From positions 6,572,001-6,636,000 of the forward strand of contig CM071590.1 in assembly GCA_036429605.1 (NCBI GenBank): a stretch of DNA of 64,000 nucleotides. Reading direction: 5' to 3'. This document shows, in pieces, positions 43,712 through 54,961 of this stretch. How positions within the stretch are numbered: the first letter of the stretch is position 1; each line of letters begins with the position of its first letter. Source of the DNA: Cladobotryum mycophilum (lineage: Eukaryota; Ascomycota; Sordariomycetes; Hypocreales; Hypocreaceae). The translations under genes were made by a program, and so were the position numbers. A model generated the notes under the pieces. The model was not told where the DNA came from and searched no databases. It was given only the letters and a program-made list of their open reading frames with translations.

Positions 43712-46700
43712 ATGACATCGGATCGAAATCCTCCAGAACCCATAGCCATCATCGGCATGGGCTTGCGGCTGCCAGGAGGCGTCTCAACCCCAGATGACTT
43801 CTGGGATCTGCTTGTGGAAAAGAGGGATGGCAAGTGTCGCGTCCCAAAAGATCGCTACAACGTAGAGGCTTTCCATGGGGATAAAACAAGCAGGCAAAAT
43901 GTTGCTACCGAGTATGGATACTTCTTAAAAGACGTCAACATCAAGACGTTTGATGCGTCCTTCTTTTCGGCAAAGCGAGCAGAGGTTGAAGTAGCCGACC
44001 CTCAACAACGGCTGTTGCTCGAGGTGGTGTGGGAATGCATGGAGAGCGCTGGCCAGACGAGTCTTCGCGGCAGCAATACCGGCGTCTACGTGGGTGCGTT
44101 TGGCGAGGATTGGCACAACATGCTTCATCTAGACAAGCAGATTTCTAGCGCGTATCGCGTAATCTCAGCGGGCGATTTTGTATTATCCAACAGAATTTCG
44201 TATGAGTTCGATCTTAGAGGACCCAGGTAACTACTTTTCCATGCCCGGGCCCATTGCACTGTACTGAAACTGGGCATCTAGTATGACAATTCGAACAGCC
44301 TGTTCTGCTTCCATGACTGGCCTGCATCTGGCCTGTCAAGCGCTGTATAATGGAGACTGCCCGACGGCCATCGTCGCCGGCTCGAGCATCATTATGGACC
44401 CTGACATGACATTAGACATGTCCCAGCAAGGCGTTCTTTCCCCGTCAGGGTCGTGTAAAACGTTTGATGCGGCAGCAGATGGATTTGCACGCGGCGAAGC
44501 GATCAATGCCATCTTGATCAAGCCGCTGAAAGATGCGCTGCGAGATGGCGACCCGATCCGCGGAGTCATCCGTTCAACCGCAGTTAACTCGGACGGCAAG
44601 ACGTCACATATGGGATCTCCAAGTACAGCTTCTCAAGAGGCCATGATTCGGAGAGCCTATGAAGTCGCTTGTTTAGACGACTTTTCACAGACTCCGTTTG
44701 TGGAATGTCATGGAACGGGTACTGCGGTTGGAGATCCGCTTGAAGCTCAGGCCGTTGCCAGTGTCTTTGGAGGAGGAGATCACGTAACATATATTGGATC
44801 TGTGAGTTGAACCGATATATCTAGGCAACAGTCTCATGCAAGGCCGGACTCTGCTAATTGTTGTAGGTGAAACCCAATATGGGACACGGAGAGGGGGCAT
44901 CCGGTATCACAAGTATCATCAAAGGTGTCTTGGCGTTGGAGCATGAAATAATCCCACCCAACATCAATTTCTCCAATCCAAATCCCAAGATCCCCTTTAA
45001 TGAGCATAGGCTCCAGGTACCAGTTGAGCCGATTCCCTGGCCCAAGGATAGACAGCTTCGAGTGAGTGTCAACAGCTTTGGAATAGGAGGAGCAAACGCG
45101 CACGTCATCCTCGACTCTCCGGCAATTTACAATATTCCACGTACAATAACGAGGAAGCCAATAAAGTCCAAAAAGAAGCCTGAAGAAAAGACCAACGGGC
45201 ATTCTGAAGGCAAAACTGAGGCCAATGGAGACTCTCAGACGGATACTAATGGGCATGTCCAAAATGAATCCAACGGCCATGCAGAGTTCTCAGACAGCCA
45301 TCTACAAAATGAAGGAGCCAGAGTGCAGGTTTCTACCGACTCAGATCAAGAGACAGCAGGGATGCCTGAGACAACAGCTAATGGCCACGTGGACGGGATA
45401 AAGGTCAACGGCAGCTCGGGACACACAAACGGAACCTCGCATCAAGTTGCAAACGGGATATCTGATACGGCACCAAATGGTCATACTGGTGTACACGCCA
45501 ACGGCGAGACTAATGGCAACGGCGTCACCATCTCCGAGTTGGAAGCAAAGGAGAACACCAATGGCCATGCCGATGATAAGGAAGAGGATGAGAAAATCGA
45601 GTACATAAAACATTGGCCGCGTCTCCTCACAATCTCAGCCAACAGCTCAACGTCTCTTCAAATTCGTGTCGACAATCTTCGAGAGTACCTCGAGTCTCGA
45701 CCCGGAAGCCTGGATGATCTTGCACACACCCTTGCCCTTCACAGAGTACACATGCCCCATCGGACGTTTTGCGTCGCTGATGGCGGGCCGCTCGAGTTCA
45801 GCGCCTTTCAAAAGACGTCGGCCATAGGTACCACTGCCGAGGCGACCGGGAGAGTCGCCTATGTATTCACTGGCCAGGGTGCGCAATGGGCCGGGATGGG
45901 GAAGAGTTTGATAGAGGGCTCACCATCCTTCCGTGACGATATCCGGATGATGGATCGTGCTCTTCAACAACTGTCTGAGCCACCATCATGGACCATAGAA
46001 GGTACGGGTGACCGACTTACCCAAGTTCTCGCAATCCCAGATGAGTCTCATGCTAACGTTTACCAGGGCTATTGTGCGCCGAGGATGCTGAATCCAAAGA
46101 GAATATCAGCAAGGCTGAATTCTCGCAGCCCCTTTGCACCGCCATTCAAATCGCCATTGTCAACTTTCTCTCCAATTGTGGTGTCAAGCCCGACGCCGTC
46201 GTTGGGCACAGCAGTGGGGAAATCGCCGCTGCCTATGCCGCTGGGGCTATAACACAAGATGAGGCCATCGTATGTGCTTACCTTCGCGGATTGGCAACGA
46301 AGCGCCAGACTCGGACAGGAAGCATGGCTGCTTTGGGGTTGGGCAAAGATGCCGTCTCGCAATATCTTGTCGATGGTGTAGAGATAGCATGCGAGAATAG
46401 TCCCAAGAGTGTGACCATCTCTGGTGACTCAGACGCAGTCGACCAGGTCTTGGAGGCGATCAATGCTAAGGACCCGGAAATTTTCACCCGAAAGCTTCAT
46501 ATCAACATGGCATACCACTCCCGTGAGCAAACTCGGCCCCTTACACGAAACCCACACTTGACGTACTGACATATATCTAGACCACATGCGTGAGATTGGA
46601 GAAATCTACGAGGGCATGATGAAGCCTCATCTTTCGCCCAAAGGGATTCTCGTTCCATTCTACTCGTCCGTGTCTGGTCACCTTGCCACTGCCAAATCCA

Positions 46701-49700
46701 AGCTTGGCCGCTCATATTGGAGAAGCAATCTCGAGTCGCCAGTTCTCTTCCACACGGCTGTGGGCAATCTCTTAAATGACCTGCCGGACGTGAGTATTTT
46801 GCTAGAAATTGGCCCTCATTCTGCTTTACAAGGCCCTCTTCGTCAAATTGTTCAAGACCGTGGTTCCAAGAAAGCTCCTACGTATGTGCCCACTTTAGTC
46901 CGAGATCACGACTCCGCCACTTCACTCTTCGCTACTGCTGGCAATTTGTATGCCTGTGACTACGCCATAGACTTTACCTTTCTCAACCCAACGGCATCTC
47001 TTCTAACGGACCTTCCCACCTACCCTTTCGACCACAGTCAGGACTTTTGGAAGGAAAACCGTGTGTCTCAAGCATGGCGCAACAGGGCTCACGCTCATCA
47101 TGAGCTCCTTGGCAGCCGCTGCTTGGAGGCCAGCGAAAGTGAGCCGGCTTGGAGAAATGTTTTTTTCTATTATGACATCCCTTGGCTAGGAGATCACAAG
47201 GTCGAGTCCAACGTGGTGTTTCCATGTGCGGGCTATATCGCCATGATGGGTGAGGCCATACGACAGATCTTGGGCTCAGAGTCGTATGTGCTACGGAATC
47301 TGATGGTCAAAGGTGCTTTGGTATTGACAGAGAACGAGCCAATCGAACTTATGACCACCATGAGACGTCTCCGATTAACTGAACTCACCAACTCGTCTAC
47401 CTGGCATGATATATCCATCTCCACCTTCAATGGCACATCTTGGATTGAAAACTGTATTGCCCAGGGGAGAGCGGGCGACGAAGACAGCATCAACAAGCCT
47501 CTGGCGAGGACAATCGACCCATGTGTGCGGCACCTGTCTCATACCAGCTTCTATGAGCGCATGCAACACATGGGCCTGCACTACGGCCCGCGTTTCAAAG
47601 GTTTACAGAATCTTACCGCCCATCCCGACAAGGATGTTGCAACGGGCAGCATGATAAACGATGCCAGTGAGTGGGAAGCAACATACTCTGTTCATCCAAC
47701 AACACTCGACTTTTGCATCCAACTTGGAGCCGTCGCCTACTCTAGAGGTATTGCCCGAAGGCTGAACAGCCTGGCGCTGCCTATCGATATACGGCACATT
47801 GTTGTAAACCCTGGCGGCCCCGAGCTCATAGCCGAGGCAGAGCACGACGCTCAGAGTGGAACCGGCAACTTGGTGGCCGTTGACAAGGAAAGCAACAAAA
47901 TTGTTGTCAAGCTTGACAAGGGAAGGGGCATTGAGTTCAACACTGGCAACGATACGAAAAATATGTTGCACGCGGCTCGCGTCACTTTTCGTCCCGACAT
48001 TGATCTGCTTTCCCTCAATGGACTATTGTCGCGTACCGTTACTACGCATTCCAGTCAAATCATCACTGAAAAGGTTGGCATACTTGCTCTCTTGCAGCTG
48101 CTGGATGTTGCACAGTCGTTGGACGTCCCGCCTTCCGGTCACCTGGGCAAGTATGTTTCCTGGCTGCAGAAAGAAAGGGACGGCTTTCTTCGAGGGGAGC
48201 GCAACGAGATTGTTCCAGAAGCCCGAGAATGGGTTCCCATTGATGGGGAGTCTCGGCAGGCTTTGATGCAATCATTACTTGAAGAGCTGGAGGCGCTTGG
48301 TGACTCTGGCGTTTCCAAGGTTGCTCGGGTTTCCTTTGACGCCTCGCAAACGCAAACTGCCGAGGCCATTCTCACGGGCAAATTGAACCCTGTGGAATTC
48401 TTCATTGAAAACGACCGGTTCATCGATCTATACGGGTACTACAGCACTCTGACAAGCGCGGATGAGTTCTTCCAGCTATGTGCTCATTCCAAACCACAGA
48501 TGAAAGTGTTGGAGATCGGTGCCGGCACAGGCGCGACGACTACCATTGCCCTAAAGTCGCTCCTTTCACAAAATGGCACACGCATGTATTCTCAATATGT
48601 CTTTTCCGACGTATCAAACGGCTTCCTCAACACCGCCAAGGAGCTATTCAAAGACTTTGGCGGAATTGAGTACAAGACTTTGGATATTGAGAAAGACCCA
48701 GCCGAGCAAGATTTTGAACTTGGAACGTTTGATCTAGTTATAGCATCCAATGTCCTTCACGCAACTGCGTCGTTGCAGACAAGTCTCAAGAACGTACGCA
48801 GTCTTTTGCGACCTGGCGGACGACTGTATCTTCAGGAGCTGGTTCTTCCCATATGCTGGCGCACCATCAACCTCAATTTTGGCCTGCTTCCCGGGTGGTG
48901 GGTCGGGGAGAACGATGGTCGGGTCGACGCACCATTCGTAACCGTCGAGAGATGGAGAAAAGAACTCCTCGATGCAGGTTTCTCGGGCTGCGACGCCTTG
49001 TTAGTAGATAGCGATGCGCCATATCATGCTTGCGCCAATATTATCAGTACCGCCGTCGCGCCGGCCGTGGAAGCAAAGCCTATATCATTCTTGTATAAAA
49101 GTGAGAGGCATGAGTTTGCTCTCAAGCTAGCCGACGCATTAGAGCAAGATGGTATCGAGGTACAGTGGTCTAAAATTGGAGAGAAAGAATTGCAAGTCAA
49201 AGGTCAGGATGTCATCTCGACAATTGAGCTCGAAGATTCCTACTTCAGTAACATTTCCGAGGAGGACTACAAGACGTTCATGGACTATCTTTCCACTTTC
49301 GAGGCCGGCATGCTATGGCTGACCCGTACGGCTCAGGTGGGCTGTACCGATCCTCGCTATAGTCTGGTCGTCGGGCTTGCCAGGACGATTCGAGCAGAGC
49401 TGAGTGTAGAGTTTTGGACGGCAGAGCTAGAGACCCTGGACGATGTCGACGTCACCGCCATGGTCGGCATAGCTCGCAAGTTCCGCAGCCGTGAGCCAAT
49501 GGAACGCATCTTGGATGCCGAGTATTCGGTAAACAATGGCAATGTGAATGTCGGCCGATACGATTGGTTCGCCCTTGAAAGGGAACTGCAGTCGGATCTT
49601 GAGGACGACGCTCCGAAGCAGCTACTCATTGGCCAGAAGGGATTGCTCGACTCTCTGCACTGGGTTCAGCAAGAGGCCGTCGAACCCAAGGATGATGAGG

Positions 49701-52117
49701 TAGAGGTTGCTATCCACTGCGTGGGACTAAATTTTAGAGCATGTATCCCTACTGCCATGCATCCATCACCGTTGCTAACACTGGACAATAGGATATCATG
49801 ATTGCCATGGGTCTCGTCAAGGGCGCTGACGACTGCCTTGGATTCGAGGCGTCTGGTGTTATCACCCGAGTTGGGTCAAAGGTTGACAAGGTAAAAGTGG
49901 GCGATCAAGTCATGACAATCTATTCCGGTTTACTCGCAACTCGAAAGGTGGTTCCGGCATCGGCCATTTTCCCTCTTCCGAATTCTGTTACACTTGAAGA
50001 GGCTGTTACGATGCCGATCGTCTACGCGACCGTCCTCTATTGTGTCATCACTGTAGCACGTCTGGAAAAGGGACAGGTGAGTAGTGTGGATATAGATTCC
50101 GTTGCAGAGGTGGAACTAACCGATGCCCATCTAGTCCATCTTAATTCACTCTGCTTGCGGAGGCGTTGGTCAGGCCGCCCTCAACGTCTGTCAAATGCTT
50201 GGCGCAGAGGTAATGCGGAGCCTACTACAGCTATCGACATGACATGAGCTAATACCCCCAGTAGATTTACACCACCGTCGGCAGTGAAGAGAAGGTCGAG
50301 TATCTCATTAAAAACCACAACGTCCCGCGGGAACGGATCTTCCATTCTCGCGACGCGTCATTCCTTGATGGTATAATGCAAGCCACAAACAACCGGGGCG
50401 TTGACTTTGTGCTCAATTCGCTTTCTGGCGACCTCCTTCATGCCTCATGGCAGTGTGTCGCCAAGTACGGCAAGATGCTAGAGATTGGAAAACGAGACAT
50501 CCTTGAGCGCGGCCAGCTGCCTCTCAGCATGTTTACACACAACCGAACGTTCCACGGAATTGATTTGGAGAGCCTATTTCACGATGACCCAGATCGCATG
50601 GGCCAGTACGTCTGATGGACCCTTTGTTTTCGAGACGTGTGCTAACCATTACCCAAGACTAACAAAGCAGCTGCGCCAGCTGTCCGACAAGGGAGTAGCA
50701 AAACCAATTCGTCCCATCCATGCCTTTTCTGCGGAAAGCTTGAACGAGGCTTTTAGATTCTTCAAGCAGGGAAAGCATATTGGTAAAATCGTAATCACGA
50801 TTCCAGACACGAAAGATATCCCATCCACCAAAGCCATACAGCCTCTGTCCCTGTCTGGTGCTTCCACATATCTCCTTGTGGGTGGCCTAGGTGGGATTGG
50901 AAAGGCTACAGTACGCTTCATGGTGGAAAGGGGAGCCAGACATTTTTGCTTCCTCTCTCGATCGGCTGGTAAATCTGAGCAAGATCAAATCTTTTTCCGA
51001 GAACTTGAGTCCCAGGGCTGTCACATAGCTGCTGTAGCCGGTAGCGTTGCTGAATTGGCTGATGTGAAGAAGGCAGTAGAGGCAGCGCCTACCCCTATCG
51101 CGGGAGTTCTCCAAATGTCCATGGTTTTGAGAGTAAGTTGATCAAGGTGATGTAACTTTGTTAGGTAGTCCTTTGCTAACGAATGGTGTCATGTAGGACC
51201 AACCTCTTCTACAAACGTCGTATGAGGACTGGACCACAGTACACAGCCCAAAGGTCACCGGTACATGGAACCTCCACAACGCCCTCTCCGAAACCAAACT
51301 TGACTTCTTCGTTTTACTTGGCTCACTATCAGGAGTGGTTGGACATCCAGGGCAATCGAATTACGCCGCAGCAAACTCCTTCCTCGATTCGTTTGTACAG
51401 TATCGTCACGGCCTTGGATTGCCATGCTCAGTCATGGACCTCGGCGGTGTCGAGGGCGTGGGCTATTTACATGATCGGCCAAATAAGCTTCATCAGTATA
51501 AAGCTTCCGGTCTGTTTTTGGTGCAGGAACAGCATCTCATGGACGCACTTCAGATCAGCATAAAGCAATCTTTCTCATCAACCGCTGTCACGTCTGCCGG
51601 GTCCCGCAGCTCGTTCATCAACATGAGCCAGCTTGCAGTAGGCTTGAAATCAACCCGAACGATGGCCGATGCTCACAACCGTGCCCTTTTCAAAGGTGAT
51701 GTGCGCTTTGCCATGTATAACAACATAGAGGAGACGGACAACTTGAGCAACGAGACTAGGGATGAGGGGTTGCGTGAGTTCCTGAATGAAGCAGAACGCA
51801 ACCCAGAGATACTAAACGACCCGGAGACTTTGGAGCGTGCATCGTTGGAGATTGGCAAGACCTTGTTCGGCTTCCTGATGATACCGGAAGAGAACCTGGA
51901 TGTTGAGATGACCCTTTCGAGCATCGGCGTCGATTCTCTCGTTGCCATTGAGATACGAAATTGGTGGCGACGTACTCTACTCGTGGAGATTACGGTTTTG
52001 GAAATTATGAATACGGGAACGATCAAGGGCCTTGGGAAGTTGGCTATTTCGGCGCTGGCTGAGAAGTATTCGGTCAAAAGGGATGAAGATGGCGATGGGG
52101 AGACCGGGAAAAGCTAA
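43712..52117 (+). CDS. Highly reducing polyketide synthase, KS-AT-DH-MT-ER-KR-ACP (PKS1)
   Basis: Ten exons (43712-44226, 44282-44801, 44867-46001, 46067-46522, 46581-49738, 49792-50076, 50135-50209, 50265-50605, 50658-51132, 51197-52117) give about 2626 aa with every phase consistent. KS (8-430) has TACSAS, VECHGTGT and KPNMGHGEGASG. A low-complexity NGH-rich linker spans ~450-590. AT (~600-900) has VGHSSGEIAAAYAAG. DH (~1045-1340) starts HELLGSRC with WLGDHKV. MT has VLEIGAGTGATT (~1517). ER has GLNFRDIMIAMG and HSACGGVGQAAL, intact. KR has YLLVGGLGGIGKAT and Tyr in SNYAAANSFLD. ACP has GVDSLVAIEIRNWW. It would build a reduced, methylated polyketide in the cytosol. There is no thioesterase. 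Intron 5 is GC-AG. Confidence 0.95.
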
Positions 52118-53067
52118 GGCTGTAGCTGCCACAACACCAGCGGATACAGCTGAAATGAAAAGAAAGAAAAAATAACACGTGAGACGGCACGTGAGGAATT
52201 CGAGTTGGTTTTGGAACGCCTGTTGTATCGTATGCGCCGCTTCCCTTTTGCTTTGCGAGGCCTCATTTCAGAATCCGCCACACAGACTTGCAGACGCTAT
52301 TGAACAAAGACCGAAAATTCTTGTGCCGCATATTGATTGATTTGAACAAATACTTGGGGGATCATCTAATATTTTATACCTTGTTCCAAACTGATGCTCT
52401 TCGCGATGAGTTTGCACATCTTTTCAGCTGTCCGACGCAGCACCATATAAGAGAAGAGTCCCCCCGCACACCTGAAATGAAACGCTATAAGCAACTCAAT
52501 AAACCTCCGTCACTTCAGCATTGAACTGCAGCGAGCGTTCGAGGTCTATATCGCTCGTCGTGTACCGACTACTCCAGTCGAAGAGATTACTTGCAATTAG
52601 TAAAGAGGTACCCTCAGCCCCCAGAACAGAGGGTTATTGCAACTGAAACCGTTTCTATTCAATGTACAATTTTCCCCATGTCTTTCTGGAGATGCAAGTC
52701 GTCTCACCTGTGCGAAGTTAGAGTGGAGCGTAGCCTACTGATCCATACCTAGAGCTAAGCCATGTCGAGTGCCACCCCACATGGCCGTGTTCCCCCCTAA
52801 GATTGTTAACCTCACCAAAAAATCACATATTATAGTACAGTTTTATTTCTTACTAAATTAAATGCTGAAAAAAAAATATTTAAAAATAAAATAAAATAAA
52901 ATAAAAATAAAAATAAATTAATAATGTCATTATTATACAAAGGCTCAGTGTAAAAATTACAGCACTTATTGTTTATCTTACAGTCTTCGGGGGATCACGG
53001 TGTTGCGGGTCGTCACTCTAGCCCATGTTTACTTCACTTAACTATCTGTCATACGGAGGTCCCCTTC
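52118..53067. other. AT-rich intergenic region
   Basis: No gene is seen. A low-complexity A/T tract with repeated AAAAT words lies at about 52860-52920, a sign of decayed or RIP-affected DNA. It leads directly into the MITE. Confidence 0.6.
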
Positions 53068-53326
53068 AAATGTTCTTGCCTAGATCTGCTTAGTCATTTT
53101 GGCGCAGTACCTTCCGGTACATAAGATACGAAACGGTACTTTAATGCCTATCAATTAGCCCTAGAGGCTTATAATTAAGTGATAATTTAAGCATTAATAT
53201 TACGAATTAGCGAGGGTAGCGCTATATTATCAGTATACTATAGTGATACCAGGAAAGAGCGTTTGTACCTTATGTACCGGAAAGTATTGTGCTACAATGA
53301 CTAAGCAGATCCAGGCAAGAACATTT
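53068..53326. mobile_element. MITE-like element with ~60-bp terminal inverted repeats
   Basis: The left end (from 53068, AAATGTTCTTGCCTAGATCT) and the reverse complement of the right end (to 53326, AAATGTTCTTGCCTGGATCT) align for about 60-65 bp with roughly eight mismatches, most of them transitions. The interior is AT-rich and has no ORF, so the element is non-autonomous. No clear target-site duplication flanks it (CCCCTTC versus TACCGGA). It abuts the 3' fragment of the isochorismatase-like gene. Confidence 0.82.
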
Positions 53327-53328
53327 TA

Positions 53329-53691
53329 CCGGATATTTTGCTTCAAACGACGCGATGGTACGCAGGCGCGGGCAATACCTTAGAGGAAATATTAAGAGAC
53401 AGTAACATCAACACCGTCGTCATAGTAAGTCTAAGAATCCTCGCCAGCGCTGAACGTAACCGAAGTAACCAACTGCAGTCCGGCCTGAGCCTTTCAGGTG
53501 TGGTGATGAGCACCATTTATCGTCTGTTTGACTTGGATTACCGCATATTTGTCATCTCGGACAATGTCGTTGAGCTGCCATTGTCGCAGCATGAGGATGT
53601 CGTCAGGATCCTGCTGGACACGCTGATACCAAAGATGAATCTGAGGACAGTCTCGCTTGACGAAACATTGGAAATGCTTCAGCTATCCTAA
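53329..53691 (+). pseudogene. 3' half of an isochorismatase-like gene
   Basis: The reading frame begins two bases after the MITE with PDILLQTTRWYAGAGN, has a 54-nt intron (53425-53478, GTAAGT...CTGCAG) and continues SGLSLSGVVMSTIYRLF, VISDNVVELP, LIPKMNLRTVSLDE to a stop at 53689-53691. There is no start codon or N-terminal half. It is complementary to the fragment at 23828-24121, with only about ten residues missing between them. The usual Lys before TRWYAGAGN is Thr here. It is not expected to be functional. Confidence 0.75.
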
Positions 53692-53725
53692 AGTATCTCT
53701 TTTTTTGTCAGATAATGGAATAAAA

Positions 53726-54961
53726 TTAGCCACCATGAGTACAGCTGGTGACTGCGTAAAGCATAGTTCCAAATTCGTCCAAATCCTCCAACCAATTCGC
53801 TACTCTAGTGCGTCTTTTCATGATTCCGCATTCATCTAACTCTGCAGGAATCGGCCAGAGCTCATCAATGCAAAGGCCTCCTTCCACCCAATCTGCCAGG
53901 TGAAAGTTATACGCTGCTTCCCAGTCGTATCGTAATTTGGTGTACCAGAGTGACTTTGCCGCTGGGGCGAGTAGTCCTTGTAGTTCAATGCCCAAAAAGG
54001 TCGGCTGTCCTGCCTCGGACGTAAGCACCCCGTCAAAAAGATACATTGTAAACAGTGTTCTTCTTTTGGCCTCTGCCACAATCCAGGATTCCCAGCCCGG
54101 GCGGATGCGCTGTTGTTCCGCGACGCAAACAAGCCCCTGGCGAGAAGTCAAGAAAGCGAGCTCTTGAAGATTCATCATGGCGTGTCGGAGAGAAGGGTTA
54201 GGACCCTGACTGAGTTGAAAGAACAGTGTCATTGTGTAGAGGAGAAATGCCTGGAATGCGGCAAGTAGAGTCATATCATCGTATGTCCCGTAATTCTCGA
54301 AGATGGAATTCATTTCCCTCTGAAGAATCTCCGTGGCCGCGTCTTCAGTCCCTCGAAGAGGTCGGTCACATATCCGCACCAAGCTCAAGCACGTACCAAG
54401 CAGTAGGTTTGCTGGCTCAGCGGCCACCTGGGACCAGTGTATAAACGGCGGTATTCCTCGGCCTCGAACGGTCATTGTTGTATAAGACTTGAGCATCCGG
54501 TAAGAAAAGCCAGCGACATTTGGCGGGTAATCTTTGGCGATTTGCCCTGGGATGGGAATGTATGAGTGCAGCCATCGGTTACTGATCTCCTCGGCGTTGA
54601 TGGGGCAGACAAGCTCGAGATTGGTGAAGTCGAGAGGATCCTCCTCGTCCTGACCTTGAACCTGAGCCAGCAACGAGGTCTCTGATGCACGCGACTCGTT
54701 GTCGATGGCGTTGGAAGAGTTTCCGGAGGAGGTTACGGGAGAGGTGGATACGATGACAGGATAAACGCAGTCAACACCACGTGCGACGCATCTCGAGCAG
54801 CCTCCAACCGCGCGATCGCATTTCGTTTTAGCGCGAAAACAGTTTTTACAAGCCTTTGCCCGGGAGGTTGTGTATCTGGAGGTCTTCATGGCCGTGTGGT
54901 TCCACCCAAGGCGGGCGCATATCTTGATGTCCGACGGACCCGAGGCGATTGACGGCGTCAC
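53726..54961 (-). CDS. Zn2Cys6 transcription factor, likely cluster regulator 1
   Basis: This is a single exon of 411 aa. A canonical zinc cluster lies at residues 38-65: ACKNCFRAKTKCDR, then GGCSRCVARGVDCVY. A Ser/Asn/Gln-rich linker follows, then a helical regulatory domain with FIHWSQVAAEPANLLLGTC, QAFLLYTMTLFFQLSQ and AKRRTLFTMYLFDGVL. The last pattern (EAKRRT...D) is common in fungal regulators. The first in-frame Met was chosen; a Met at residue 25 is an alternative. It lies between two polyketide synthase genes, so it probably regulates the cluster (inference). Confidence 0.9.
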   Translation of the reverse strand: MTPSIASGPSDIKICARLGWNHTAMKTSRYTTSRAKACKNCFRAKTKCDRAVGGCSRCVARGVDCVYPVIVSTSPVTSSGNSSNAIDNESRASETSLLAQVQGQDEEDPLDFTNLELVCPINAEEISNRWLHSYIPIPGQIAKDYPPNVAGFSYRMLKSYTTMTVRGRGIPPFIHWSQVAAEPANLLLGTCLSLVRICDRPLRGTEDAATEILQREMNSIFENYGTYDDMTLLAAFQAFLLYTMTLFFQLSQGPNPSLRHAMMNLQELAFLTSRQGLVCVAEQQRIRPGWESWIVAEAKRRTLFTMYLFDGVLTSEAGQPTFLGIELQGLLAPAAKSLWYTKLRYDWEAAYNFHLADWVEGGLCIDELWPIPAELDECGIMKRRTRVANWLEDLDEFGTMLYAVTSCTHGG

